Source: Balanoglossus misakiensis
Lineage: Eukaryota > Hemichordata
NCBI GenBank assembly: GCA_040954595.2
Contig: CM082598.2
Location: 1,178,001 to 1,242,000 of the forward strand
DNA length: 64,000 bases
Reading direction: 5' to 3'
Position 1 is the stretch's first letter. Every line of letters starts with the position of its first letter. This document shows positions 1 through 11,119 of the stretch, in pieces. The notes beneath the pieces were generated by a model. It had not been told where the DNA came from and searched no databases. It saw only the letters and a list, made by a program, of their open reading frames with translations. A program made the position numbers and the translations under genes.

Positions 1-101
1 ATACAGGTAATGTCCCGTTAAGTTGGGACGACACCAAACTTTATGTACAGTGGTGATTTTGAACACATCCTCTGACAGTATTTCTACTCTTTCTTCTACA
101 G

Positions 102-3100
102 TGTCATTAACAAGTACAAACCCAACAGCATATCTTGGATTTATGTTAACAGCGACAAAAGCTGCGTATGACTATGAACCTGCTGGGACATTTGAGGTGA
201 GGAAACAATTTCAAAAATATTAATCAGCGAATCAGACACTTGACTTGATAATTTTCATTCACTTTCTGACATTAAAATGAGAAAACAAACTGTGGTTTAA
301 ACTTGTTTTTAATAAAATAATATACAGTCAAACCTGTGTTAGTGGCCACCTTTATATAGTGGACACTTTGTTACAGTCCCTGTGTAATTCACAGGTGCAT
401 TAATTAACCTCTATATAAAGGCCACCTGTAAAGGCCAGTTTAGGAAAGTCCCCTGACTGGCCACTATAGACAGGTTCGACTGTATACTTGTTTTGTGTTT
501 AATAAAATAATATAACTCATTTCAGAGAAAGTACTGTCGTATACTTTCAAATCATTAGTTGGAATCTATTCAGTACAATCCAACATCCGTACCTTAATTA
601 CAGTTATAGTCGTGTGAATTTCCGGGTTTGAAATTCACTAATGGTTACCAGTGCAATGAGTTTTAAAAATTCATTAGAATTTCCCTTAATCGACTGTTGT
701 AATCCGGTCAACATGATGTTATTTCTTTGTGCCGTTGTGGGTAATGATCACGTAATGCCAGCATAAAGACAAAATGAGCTTGAAAAAAACGACATCGAGC
801 AATTATCATGATTATGGATTTAAAAAGACCAGTAGTTGAAAGCATTTTAGAAGACCCATTATAACGTAATGGGGATACGTTTTCTTGGGGCTTGTTGATA
901 ATGGCTAAAAGGGAAAAAAATGCAGAAAACTGAACTGTTACAGGGACAATCGCTGTAACATTTGTCTTTATTGCCAGTATTTTTGTTCAGTGTATCAAAC
1001 ACAAATTTTTGTTCTACTCCAAACAGCATGCTTATAAACCCAGTACTCTGCTTGTCAACGTAGCCTGTATGTAACAATCATTGTTATTGTTGACAAATGA
1101 TTTCTAGTCCGGACTCAAGCCGTTGTTTTTGTTTTGTCGAATAATTGCTGTTTTTGTTATTGCTGTTTGTAGCTGGTGGACCCTGGCATATCTCGCTTCA
1201 CAGAAAACTGTCCATATGCAGTGACACACTCTAACAACATTCCTAAGATGTCCATATCTATTATTTGGACTGCACCTCCAGCTGGTACTGGATGCATCCA
1301 TTTCAAGTAAGTTTTAATTGATGTACAGTGAACACACTGTAACATGTCTGCAAGATTCGCATTGGGCGTATTGTATCGACACATCAGTTTTATTGACTCT
1401 TTCTCTGCAAATTCAATTACCCTGATTGCATGGTAATGCCAATTGACAAGAAAACTACTTTCCTCAACCATTGTTTTCTGAAACATCGTTAGCTGGCTGT
1501 TGAAAGCGCTTGATTGCTTCATTGTCGGTTCCTCGCATGCTGATATTGATCCTTGTTAAATCACGACAAAAAATCCTGTCGACAATCAAGTCCACATCAA
1601 TTGAGAACTTGAATCCATCAACAGAAACAGTAAGGGGCTGATTACACTGGTCGTAATTATCTCCACAGTGGTTTCATGAGTAGACAAGTGTATTTTCCTT
1701 AGAGTCATTTTCACTTAAGGTAGTACTCGCCTTGCCTCAGGGACAGATTTTCAGAAAAATGAAATTGGTATCTTTCATCCTCGGTATACCAGTACATCAA
1801 CACACACACACTAAACAACCATTAAAGGTAAATGGCACAGCTGAGAACGTGTCCTGAGTAGGCAAATCATTTTCAAAGACTACCTTGAAAAACAAAAACA
1901 TCAGTCCATGGTCAAGTCGCTTCATGCACCAGAATGCATGAACTTTTGGATTCATGGACCATTTGATTCTCAAATTGGTTACCACTAGTTTTCTTTTAAG
2001 ATCTCTTTATTTTTATTGCTTTGTTTTCTTTCTATGCACCTGAAAATGTTTGCAATCGTACTATAGACACGGAAAACCCCTCACCCGAGAGTGAATTGGC
2101 CTGTCCCTTACTAGCGCCCCAATCAGTTGGCTAATGGATCTCTATTGTGCTTATTCAACGCAATTATTGTTCTGGCATTTATATCAAGCAGTCGGTCGGG
2201 GACACCGGTTAATGGATCCACCCCTTGCAGCGCTAGAAGTTGTTATCACAAGTCGAATTACATGATGAAGCTGTACTAACTAGCTGAAGGGCAGTACAAG
2301 CATTGATACACTCTGGTCTTATCTGAATATCTTGGATCAGTTTCAGTGATGCAGAAACAGACGAGAAATGAAGTTCTTTCATCATAATAAAAACTCTCCC
2401 ATCCATCTTGTACTGGTTCCCAGTATCCATGCCGTTACGTACTGTAAAATTCATATTATCAGTCAAAACAGTTGACAGAAAAAGACATTGTTTCTATCAC
2501 CCTGTATTGTGGCACTGAATCAAAATTTGTTTGTAGTCAACTTTCTCCACAACACGAGGACACTTATACTCTCACTAGACAATAATAGTGACCAGAAACA
2601 TGAGCCGGGATAAGTTTGGAAGTCAAACATCATCACCAACCAATTATGTTTGTTATTCAAGCACTCAGTCCAGAGGGGATTATACGACAGATTAATTGAC
2701 AAACTTCTTCATCTCATTAGTGTTAAAGCTAGACAGAACTTGCAAAGATATTACTTCCAGATCATCCATCTGTATCTTTCTGCTGAACTTTGACCCAATG
2801 AAAATATAATACCCCTGGTTTGACATGACATACTTGACATTTCAATAGTGTGTGAAGTTACAATTGATAAAACAAGACTGTATGTTTTCTGATACAAGAT
2901 TTATCGTTTACAAAGATCAGTTTACAGCCTCTTGACTCGAGGTTGGTTATTTTTGTCAGAAGTTATTTTTGTAACTCTATCGAGTGACACAAGGATGAAT
3001 CATCGTAGATGTTAGTTGATGTACTGAAACAGATTATATGAAGACCTTGCTGACATATGGATAACATGAATACCTATTTTGAATGTAATATGCCAAGTGT

Positions 3101-6100
3101 GGACAGCCAGTTTTTACTTGTATGTCAAGAAATCCTGGAAATTGATATTAAAATATATTTACTTTCATTTCTAGAGCTACAGTGGTACAACAAAAACTGG
3201 TCTGGTTTCAAGATGATGGTACTCTCACCAAGACTCTTTGTGAAGCTGGTAAATTTCATATTTTTTCTTCAATTTTTTATGGAGTGTGCTACAGAAGAAA
3301 TAAAGATTAAGATATTACACATATGATTGTCTAATACAGTAAAACCTGTCTAAACTGAACACCAAGGGGACTGAAGATACCATTCGGTTTGTAGAGGTGT
3401 TCAGTTTATAGAGGTTCCTTTAACATGTGGTTCTATTTGATAGGGACTGGCAAATGTGTTCAGTATAGACAGGTTTCCAGATTAGACAGGGTTCGGTTTA
3501 GGCTGGTTTTACTGTAGTTGTCACATTTAGTCTGTGATTCATTCATTCATTTCAGTTGATGGTTCTATAACCGAGACTGGTCAGAGAGAGATCCCTGACT
3601 GCTGTGCTTGTGGTAGTGCGAAATATAAAGTGACGTTTATGGGACAGTGGACGAGATACACTCATCCAAAAGATTACCCATCAGGTAAATGGAATCCTTT
3701 ATTGTTGGTAGAACATTCTGTGACCATGATGCCATTTTCACCTTGCATGACGAGAGCGAGGTAAAGTTATCACCTCTGCTGTGTGTGAGTCTGTCTGTCT
3801 GTCTGATAGTATGATATCTCAAAAACAGCTACTCAAGTTTTTGTAAAATATAACAGTTTGTTTCTTCTTCAAATGTCCATTTTCGTTCCAAAAAAAAGTA
3901 TCCATCTTGTCACTGAAGAAAGAGGTACATGTCTCTTGATTTATCCAAATTTCTCTTCTGTTGTCAAGGCTACCAGAATCACTGGTCATCTCTCAGTGGA
4001 GCTTCTCACAGCAAAGACTATATGATATTTGAGTATGGGGGTTATTCTACTGAAGGGGTGCGTCGAATTGCAGAGTGGGGGTCTGCTAGAGAGTTAGAAA
4101 ATGAAATGCAGGATGAGGTAAGTATAATTAAAGCCCCAATAAGGCTTGATCAGATCCCATATGTGGATCAAGGGCCTAGACTATTGACAGCATTGTAAGT
4201 TAGTAGAAAGGCAAACCTGTGTTATTGGCCACCTCTATATAGTGGCTACTTCTTACGGTCCCTGTGCAATTAATAAGTACATTAATTGACCTATCTATAA
4301 AGGCCACCTGTCTATAAAGACCAGCTTAGGAAAGTCCTTTGACAGGTTAAACTGTAGAAGAATCTTTTAGTCAAGTCTGTGTCCAATTGGAAACCAATGG
4401 AGACTACAAACGACTAGGGATATGTCTGTTTTTTTCATATAATAATTCTGGCTGCAGTATTTTGAGCTATAATTAATATTAATACATTGCACTACAACAT
4501 ATATTAATTGTTATATATCAATTTTCAACATACAGGGAACCAACATCAGAACAGTTATCAAAACTCGTCCATTATGGCCAGCCGTTGGCAATATGTCAGC
4601 CGTTTTCAGCACGGATACAAACAGACATTTGCTGTCAGTGCTGACTATGTTAGGTCCCAGTCCCGACTGGTGTACTGGTATCAGTGCTCTTGATCTGTGC
4701 ACGGCCAACTGTGGATGGGCAAAGTATGCCGAGCTCGGTCTATATCCCTGGGATGCGGGAACTGATAGTGGAGTAACTTACATGGTAATCAGACATTTCA
4801 GATATCTATTAGAAAGTAGAATTCATAGTCTACACATATGACCGACACAACAGGTGAATACCTGAAATAACAGTTTGTTGTTAAGACGCAAACTGAACTG
4901 CCTTGTAGCATTGGCTGTATACAGTTTTTGTAACCAGAGTCTCTGGTTTGGCACATGCGCATAATAGAAGACGATCGTCACCCTTTAATTTCATTTTAAA
5001 CCTTTTTTAATAACGGATGCACTTTCATCTTGTATTACTAGTCAACCAATTCTCACACAGTTCCACAGGAGAAGATCCAACCATTCACCAGTTCTTATCC
5101 GCCCAATGATGCGTCACCTTTCTTCGATCCCACCGGCCAGCCAATCAAACCAGTCGGTAAACTCGTAGTTCAAAGGTTAGATGTCAAAGGTGATCAGTGT
5201 TGGATTAATCCAGATGCAGGTGAAGTGGAAATAAAAGTAGAAGAAGGTAATAGGAGATATTGAATGACTTTTTGATGATGAATACTGTTTTCGACCTGAA
5301 GATAACCAAATTTACTCATCATATGAAACAAAACCTGTCAGTTGTAATTTTTAACAATTACATGTACATTCAATACTTCACTTTATAGATTACAACCTTC
5401 TGGTTGCTACGGACAACCCTGACAGCACTCCCCCTCCTCACGGAGGAGGTGTCATGCCCCCTAAGGAAGGAATGGAGAAGACCATGCCCCCTAAGGATAT
5501 GAATATTCCCACAATGATGCCCAAGAAAGAGATGGGAGGAGAGGTTACTATGCCACCTAAGGGGCCCATGATGGGGAAGACAGAACAACCTCATATGCCA
5601 GGTAAGAATCTTTGCACAAAATAATCAGAAAATGGATAAGTTTCAAGCAACACTCCATATACAAACGTGACAAGACACAGTCCAAACAGTGTCGAAAAGA
5701 ATGAGCAACCCTGCCCAACATGTAGCATATCAATTATATATCTGTTGATGTAATGTGGTTAATACAGTTTATACAGCGGTCTAGCATTCAGTACTACAAA
5801 GTTGTCAAGTGTTCTTCAATTACAATGTGCTCACAGAAAGTCTATGGAAATCCTGAAAACACTGTATTGATGGCAGGGAAAATCTTGTGATTTCTTTACA
5901 GGGAAAGATATGCCGGTTGATTGTATGATGAGTGAATGGGGGCCGTGGTCGCAGTGCACCAAAACATGCGGAAAACACGGAAAGACGGTGCGACAGAGAA
6001 TGGTCAAAGTCCGACCTAAGAGAGGTGGACAGAAATGCGGCAAAAGGAAACAAAAACAGAAGTGCAACACAGATATTCGATGCCGTAAGTATATCACCCT

Positions 6101-6511
6101 TTCACCGCCATGGTTCAGTCCAAACCATTGTTTTCTCTGGTAAAGTTGGACGGCCATAGAGGGAACTGGGGGTGAAAGGGTTAATCTTTTGGCTGAAAGG
6201 TGGTGCCACTCTTCCTATGTTAACTTGACTGTACTAAGCAGTTTTTGTAACCAGAGTCTCTGGTTTGATACATGTGCATAAGATGATTGTCGCCCTTTAA
6301 ACCTGTGACAATGTAAAGACTATTCTCTCTACTTTCAGCTGTGGATTGCAAACTCGGAATGTGGAGCTACTGGTCAGAATGCAGCAAGACGTGTGGAAGT
6401 GACGCTGTGCAGATTCGAACCAGACCTGTCATCAAAAGACCTAAGCATGGAGGGGCTGAGTGCGGAGAAACGAAAGAAATGATGCCTTGCGAAGGACTGC
6501 CATCTTGTTAA
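102..6511 (+). CDS. SPON1-like: Spondin-1-like (F-spondin-like) extracellular matrix protein, 5' end missing
   Basis: Ten exons join in frame: 102-196, 1173-1306, 3175-3248, 3556-3684, 3969-4117, 4536-4784, 5042-5246, 5389-5601, 5902-6084 and 6339-6511 (TAA). About 533 residues are present; the signal peptide and start of the Reeler domain lie left of the window. Exons 1-3 give the Reeler domain end (AYLGFMLTATKAAYDYEPAG, then an ENCPYAVTHS segment). Exons 4-7 give a Spondin_N domain (YKVTFMGQWTRYTHPKDYP; DWCTGISALDLCTANCGW). Exon 8 encodes a linker with repeated MPPK motifs. Exons 9 and 10 each encode one TSP1 repeat, with WGPWSQC and WSYWSEC motifs (likely C-mannosylated and O-fucosylated) and six cysteines each. 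Vertebrate F-spondin has six TSP1 repeats, so this form is shorter. Family role: secreted adhesion/guidance protein of the matrix. Family assignment is firm; orthology to a particular spondin is not. Confidence 0.92.
325..482 (+). mobile_element. TA-flanked non-autonomous inverted-repeat element (GGCCACC family)
   Basis: Begins TA-CAGTCAAACCTGTG and ends ACAGGTTCGACTG-TA, so the ends are inverted repeats flanked by TA dinucleotides, as expected for Tc1/mariner/pogo-type insertions. The interior repeats the phrases GTGGCCACC and AAAGGCCACCTGT. Related copies lie at 4209-4355, 39797-39995 and, reversed, 36640-36792. It is intronic and non-coding. Confidence 0.75.
3337..3514 (+). mobile_element. 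TA-flanked inverted-repeat element (pogo/Tigger-like ends)
   Basis: Ends CAGTAAAACCTGTCTAAACT and GGTTTAGGCTGGTTTTACTG are inverted and flanked by TA. The interior carries short repeats of the type GTTCAGTTTATAGAGG. Fragments of this family also occur at 23588-23644, 47275-47438, 50520-50553, 54163-54202 and 55697-55778. It lies in a spondin intron and has no ORF. Confidence 0.75.
4209..4355 (+). mobile_element. Non-autonomous inverted-repeat element (GGCCACC family)
   Basis: Same family as 325-482: AAACCTGTGTTATTGGCCACC start, an internal AAAGGCCACCTGTC and a GACAGGTTAAACTGT end. It lies in a spondin intron. The left end is slightly degraded relative to the other copies. Confidence 0.7.
4916..4990 (+). 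repeat. Short dispersed repeat, copy 1 of a local pair
   Basis: In a spondin intron. A roughly 70 bp stretch built around CAGTTTTTGTAACCAGAGTC and ending in a CCCTTTAA motif recurs at 6232-6303 in another intron of the same gene with about 85-90% identity by eye. No coding potential was seen. It is either a small transposon or a local duplication. Confidence 0.6.
6095..6184 (+). mobile_element. Palindromic short element, CCCTTTCACC family, copy A
   Basis: An imperfect palindrome of about 90 bp: a CCCTTTCACCGCCATGGTT left end and a GGGGGTGAAAGGGTTAA right end. The arms around CCATTGTTTTCTCTGG can fold on each other. The same unit recurs seven more times in this window. Intronic in spondin. 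Confidence 0.8.
6232..6303 (+). repeat. Short dispersed repeat, copy 2 of a local pair
   Basis: Second copy of the 4916-4990 sequence, in the intron between the two TSP1 exons and just downstream of a palindromic element copy at 6095-6184. It keeps the AACCAGAGTCTCTGGTT palindromic core. Confidence 0.6.
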
Positions 6512-7856
6512 GGAGACATGCAAACTATCCTTTCTGTCTTGCAAAAAGATTTACAACTAAGCATGGGTTGTGTTTTGTCCAAGTCATGTATCTCACACAT
6601 TCTAGGTTTTAATCCTTTCACCATCATGGTTTGGTTTATTTCAATGACAATGCTAGAACTATGATCGTGCAACACAAATGTGTCAGACATGCAGCAGGTC
6701 TCTCAAATAAATGTCAGGATTATAAAATAATAAGTAGCAAAAATAGTGGAAGTATATTGAACGGTGCTGTGTGTATATTTTAGACCAGAAATATTTCATG
6801 TTTTAAGCGCATTTTAGATGTATATCATCACAATTTTTACAATTCAAAACAACTTTATTAAAACTACTTTTAGTTAACCCACAGTGCTTCAAGTGAATGT
6901 TGTTGTTTTTCAAAATGTTATGCAAATTTCAACATATGTATTTTAATTCACATTCAGTTTTATCCATAGTAGTTGCACGTGACGATTTATTCAAACTCTC
7001 AATCATGTGATGTAAATCAACCAATGGCATTAACATTACTTATTTTAACTATTCAAATCAACTGTCAAACTCTAAGACTCGACAATGGCATATGTGTGTC
7101 TGAGAAGGCTTTTACTTCTATAATTTTACCATCAATACTTCAATTTCTGAAACATTTGTTCTTGATTTGATACATTTTGGAGCAAACGTTATAAATAAAT
7201 CCTATCAGTGAACTCCTATAACTGTTTATATGTCACCAGTCATGTCCTGATAGCTCAAGAATTTAGTACTGAAGATCACCAAAACCAATACAAGACTTAT
7301 CATGATCAAGAGAATGCCACCTTATTTACATTAGGCCACCGTTTGTTTCAGTGTAAAATCAATCATCAGTGCAAATGACCAATTTCTGCACAAGTATAAT
7401 AGAACGTTCATTTTCGATTTAGTTGCCTAAACACCAAGATAGTGGAGTTAACATACGTAGCTTTGGTAACAGTTATTGAGAAAGAAAAACACCGAAAAAA
7501 GGGTCAGAAAATGGGACCTAAAAACGGATAAAGCGGCCACATGAGGGCGCTGTCACGTTGGTCACAAGAATATTGCATCTTCTTCTTGAAGTGTACAATT
7601 CGTGTGATGCCATCAATCATGAAATTAGTAATCTAAAGACTAGGGCACTCTCAGTTCTACAGTGTAAGATCGTATCTGATTAATCTGGTTCCCTGACCCG
7701 TTTTCCCAGATAGAGGTCGCAGGGAACTATACTACATGTACTATCTCATCACTGATCAGTTTATCCCTCCAGATGATAACATCTTAAGTTAATGATAAAT
7801 GAGGAAAAGACAGAACAAATATTTGAAAATAAAGAAGTGGATCAAAGGTCTTGAAA
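6512..7856. other. Spondin 3' UTR and intergenic spacer
   Basis: No coding exon recognised. It contains the probable spondin 3' UTR with AATAAA signals near 6704 and 7190, and a decayed partial palindromic element near 6608-6636 (AATCCTTTCACCATCATGG). The sequence near 7756-7770 ends in a pyrimidine-rich tract and CAG and may be a splice acceptor for a 5' UTR exon of the next gene. Confidence 0.5.
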
Positions 7857-8234
7857 ATGGCCACTACAGAGACAGCGGCTGTTGAGATGCACCAGAATGG
7901 GCTGTACTTGTTCACCCTGAACGCTTTGTACATGTGCATGATAGGGATGATGTATGTGGGATCACCACCCAAAATATACAAGGGACAAGCAGAACGTTTG
8001 GCACAACTTTGCGGAGTTTCCATGATCTGCTTGGCAATGATTTCTTGGTTTGCACGTGGATGGGTTCAGCTTGCAAACGTCACAGCGCCGATACTGGGAT
8101 TTTATAATTTTTCTTACGGTGTGGTTACTGGAGTACTGCGCAAGGAAACGGCCAATCCTGACGACAATTTCCAATCCACCATGAGTTTTATTTTCGCCAT
8201 TTTATTTTCGCTGTACACCACGGGATACGTATAA
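7857..8234 (+). CDS. Uncharacterised small four-helix membrane protein (125 aa)
   Basis: A single uninterrupted ORF starting at ATG 7857 (context aaaATGG) and ending TAA 8232-8234. Four hydrophobic stretches of about 20 residues are visible: near residues 14-36, 46-68, 70-92 and 105-124. They are separated by short charged or polar loops (SPPKIYKGQAER and LRKETANPDDN), and the N-terminus is acidic. A poly(A)-type AATAAA lies near 8613. No catalytic motif and no family that I recognise. The size and layout resemble small tetraspan integral membrane proteins, but I do not claim homology. The ORF is intronless among intron-rich neighbours, so it could be a retrogene or simply a compact gene whose introns lie in the 5' UTR. 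Confidence 0.7.
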   Translation: MATTETAAVEMHQNGLYLFTLNALYMCMIGMMYVGSPPKIYKGQAERLAQLCGVSMICLAMISWFARGWVQLANVTAPILGFYNFSYGVVTGVLRKETANPDDNFQSTMSFIFAILFSLYTTGYV

Positions 8235-9024
8235 CGACGACAGGACTTGTCTACGCCACGTCAGCATTTTATCAACACCTACTTGAAAGCTAGATTGACC
8301 AGTACTGTCCGATGTCCGGAGGAGAATCGTTGTGGAATGATTTCTGTTTGACCAGATGCGGAACAACTGAGGGGCGTCGACAAACACCTGTGGACAGTGG
8401 AAGCTAATCAATCGTGCAGAGAATATTTCATATAGGCTTTAATCTCCATTCCAGATGTCGGGGAAACTAAAATAGGTCATAGTAAACCTATAACGAATGG
8501 ATATTCATAGTATTTATTTTTGTTGGTGGTGTACGGAAATATCACCATATAGGCGAAAAATTGAACACCATCTGCCACTGTTCTGTTTTAATAATGAACA
8601 TGGAATCGGATTAAATAAACTCGTCCTGATACACATCATCTGCCTCATCTGTGTGTAGATAAATATGACATTCAAATATTAGGGTGGGGTTGGTCTGAAC
8701 TGAATATATGCGACATTGCTGTTTATAAACGTACTATGATCAATGTTTCCACTATCCAGAGAGAGAGAGAGAGAGCTTGCCAACCAAAGAAGTTTCATGT
8801 CTTGCGAATCACTCTCAAAATTGGACGTCTCTCAGCAAATAAAAACCTAACACTACAAATAAACAAGTATACATCCTTGGGAATTACTTAGTTTGAAGTT
8901 ATTCTATCGTAGTTTTCTTACAACTCTGGCAAAACACGAAAGGAACAATTTCTGAATGGGTATGTTTTGGATGTTACAAAATGCAAACCTTTTCGCAGGT
9001 ATATATTGATCACAACTTTGATAG
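8235..9024. other. 3' UTR spacer between convergent genes
   Basis: Holds the probable 3' UTR of the small membrane-protein gene (AATAAA near 8613), a short GA microsatellite near 8757-8776 and the 3' flank of the reverse-strand sulfotransferase. No further coding potential seen. Confidence 0.5.
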
Positions 9025-9945
9025 TCATGGCTTCAGTCTTAATTTAAACAACTCATCATAATTGGGCTGGGCAGCTTGGATTGCATCTTGGACGTACTGT
9101 GGAAAAGATGTGAGGTCATCTTCTTCAGATGAAGTGCGTGCAGGTTTAACAAAACCTGTACTACTTATTACATCAGCATACCAAGCATCTTCTCCAAACC
9201 ACCCTTCACAACGACCAGGTTCCCAGTGAAGCATTTCTTCTCTGAACTCAAATCCAACAGCATCACAATATTTCTTCATCATGGTGGGAGGGTCACTCAA
9301 CAAGTCGTCTGCATCGATGACCACTGGTGTTTGTCCCTTGACATCTCGCACATACTGATAAAGTTCCCACATTGCGTTAAAACTCTCCTCGCCTGGAAGA
9401 ATAATTGCTTCGTTGCCATAGACACCTGTAAATGCCTTGTAAAAAGAAGGGACCGATTTGATCGGTTTGCGTATCAGGAAAGTGTGGCGACATCCATCGG
9501 GTAGAGCATCTTTCCGACCTGTTCCTATTATACGGTAAGCGTGGTCCTTCATAAACAGACCACGATACCCTGGATAATCTTTCTCAATGATCCGTTTGAC
9601 GTCAGAGAATTTATAGCCGGGCTTTACTGGATTGTCCAGGTAGTACGGATAACATCTCTCCTCGCCGAAGAAAACTGCCATGCCGAACAATTCATGGAAG
9701 ACTTTCACATTACCAAGTGCTCGAATTGATCTCTCAAATGCTGTTGACAAACATCTAGGTTTGGTCCATAAAATGACTCTTGCAAATTGGCCGTCACTTT
9801 GACTCTGCTCTGCTCTGTGGACAAGGAAAGGGCCATCGTTTAATTCCCACAGCGTGTTACAAAATGATCAGTGGCTACGAAACACATGTCTTTTACATTA
9901 ACTAATATATTTCGACCAACGACTTGCTTGAACATACCTTTCCAT
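9025..9945 (-). CDS. P-loop sulfotransferase family protein (about 265 aa)
   Basis: Reverse strand, two coding exons. Exon 1 (9945-9938) holds only ATG GAA AG before a GTATGT donor. Exon 2 (9814-9025) follows a strong pyrimidine tract (CCCTTTCCTTGTCCACAG) and joins in frame to give MERAEQSQSDGQ. The 5'-phosphosulfate-binding loop is WTKPRCLSTAFERSI at about residues 19-33, and the 3'-phosphate motif is FLIRKPIKSVPSFYKAF with Arg118 and Ser123. A candidate catalytic His sits in FMKDHAYRI. There is no signal peptide or membrane helix, so it is probably a cytosolic PAPS-dependent enzyme. The substrate is unknown. Similar stand-alone domains are often annotated, misleadingly, as branched-chain aminotransferase-like. 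The tiny first exon is the least certain part. A broken 3' copy lies upstream at 10511-10768. Confidence 0.82.
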
Positions 9946-10510
9946 GGCAGATTCAGTCCGTGAAGTATCTTCCATGAATCTTAGATCTGGAAAAGGTTGG
10001 ATCAACCTGTGCACTCTATCCACGATCAAAATACTGAGGCATCAATACTTATTTATGGCACTGTATTTTGAATGTGTGTACAGGGAATGCTGATCGGTAT
10101 ATATATACACTTTCCAATATGAATACAAACTCTCTCTGTGTCATACATATGCTCCTAGTGTAGCTGGTTGTTGTTTATAATGCAGATATTTTGGACACAA
10201 TCTGTTTCTTTAAAAAACAGTTGAGTTCTTCTTATAGCCTACGAGTGTTCTTTTCAAAAAAGTAATTTTAGGCCTAATGTACCCATTTTTAAAACTGTGT
10301 GGTGCTGTCTAAAACATGCACACATGAACATAGTCCGTGTCCACAGCGGTTTTCTTTCAGAGAAAGTATTTTTAGAGTCTGCAGTTCCTTGAGTGTAACA
10401 CCACACAGTAGCAATTATTTTTTTCATGTATTTCTTTATTAACATGTATTCACAAGACGAAAAGCTACGATATTTTTGTGATAGTGTTCAGATAGAAGTA
10501 TCTTCGGTGT
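9946..10510. other. Sulfotransferase upstream region
   Basis: No coding exon seen. It lies between the intact sulfotransferase start and the 3' end of its broken copy, so it probably holds the 5' UTR and promoter of the intact gene. A/T-rich, with no clear TATA box. Confidence 0.4.
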
Positions 10511-10768
10511 TCATGGCTTCATTCTTACTTTGTGCAACTCATCATAATTGGGTTGGGCAGCTTGGATTGCATCTTGGACATACTGTGGAAAAGATGTGAT
10601 GTCATCTTCTTCAGATGACGTGCGTGCAGGTTCAAAGCCAGTACTAGTTGTTACATTGGTATACCAAGCATCTTCCAAAAAAACCACTCGTCACAACGAC
10701 CAGCTTCCCAGTGAAGCATTTCTTCTCTGAACTCAAATTCAACAGCATCTCAACATTTCTTCATCATT
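10511..10768 (-). pseudogene. Truncated, frameshifted copy of the sulfotransferase 3' end
   Basis: About 258 bp aligns base for base with 9025-9281, the C-terminal third of the intact sulfotransferase, at roughly 88-90% identity by eye, and includes the same terminal MKP-stop. The copy has a two-base net insertion in the run CTTCCAAAAAAACC near 10671-10685 (the intact gene reads CTTCTCCAAACC), which shifts the frame. The N-terminal two thirds, including the PAPS-binding loop, are absent. Homology stops abruptly at about 10768. It is a decayed tandem segmental duplicate. Confidence 0.85.
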
Positions 10769-10888
10769 CTTCAGTTCAAGTCCCAAGTTCTAGTTTTGGA
10801 CCATGCACTGATGACGTTCTTTTATTACAACAGAACTGGGTTTTCGCTATAAAGCTGTTTTGATCCGTGGGCTGGGTTAGCAGATTCA

Positions 10889-11041
10889 CGTTTAGACTCT
10901 CTCACAGCCCATGGTTCGCTACAAGGCTCTTGACTTACGCGCCCTCAACCGTTCGGCAAAGGAGAAGCCCCAGATGGTGTTCACACATGCAATCAGACTA
11001 TAAGCCTGCATGGACAACGAGAGGGGCTGTGAGAGTCTAAT
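10889..11041. mobile_element. Small inverted-repeat element
   Basis: Left end TTTAGACTCTCTCACAGCCC and right end GGGCTGTGAGAGTCTAA are near-perfect inverted repeats of about 17 bp, differing by a 2-base insertion, around an interior of about 115 bp without an ORF. It sits just upstream of the broken sulfotransferase copy. The class is not identified. Confidence 0.6.
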
Positions 11042-11119
11042 TCACGGTGTGCAAACAGTGCAGTATATGAACTCAGTTTGACATTTGTGAAAATGGGAAA
11101 GAAGGGGATTAACACTTAC

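Noticed and set aside
1157-1522. Reverse ORF of 121 codons over spondin exon 2
   Set aside because: It is the antisense shadow of the Reeler-domain exon and its intron, with no domain or splice support.
2233-2466. Reverse ORF with several cysteines in a spondin intron
   Set aside because: Cys spacing fits no domain I know, no clear splice sites, and no neighbours; treated as chance.
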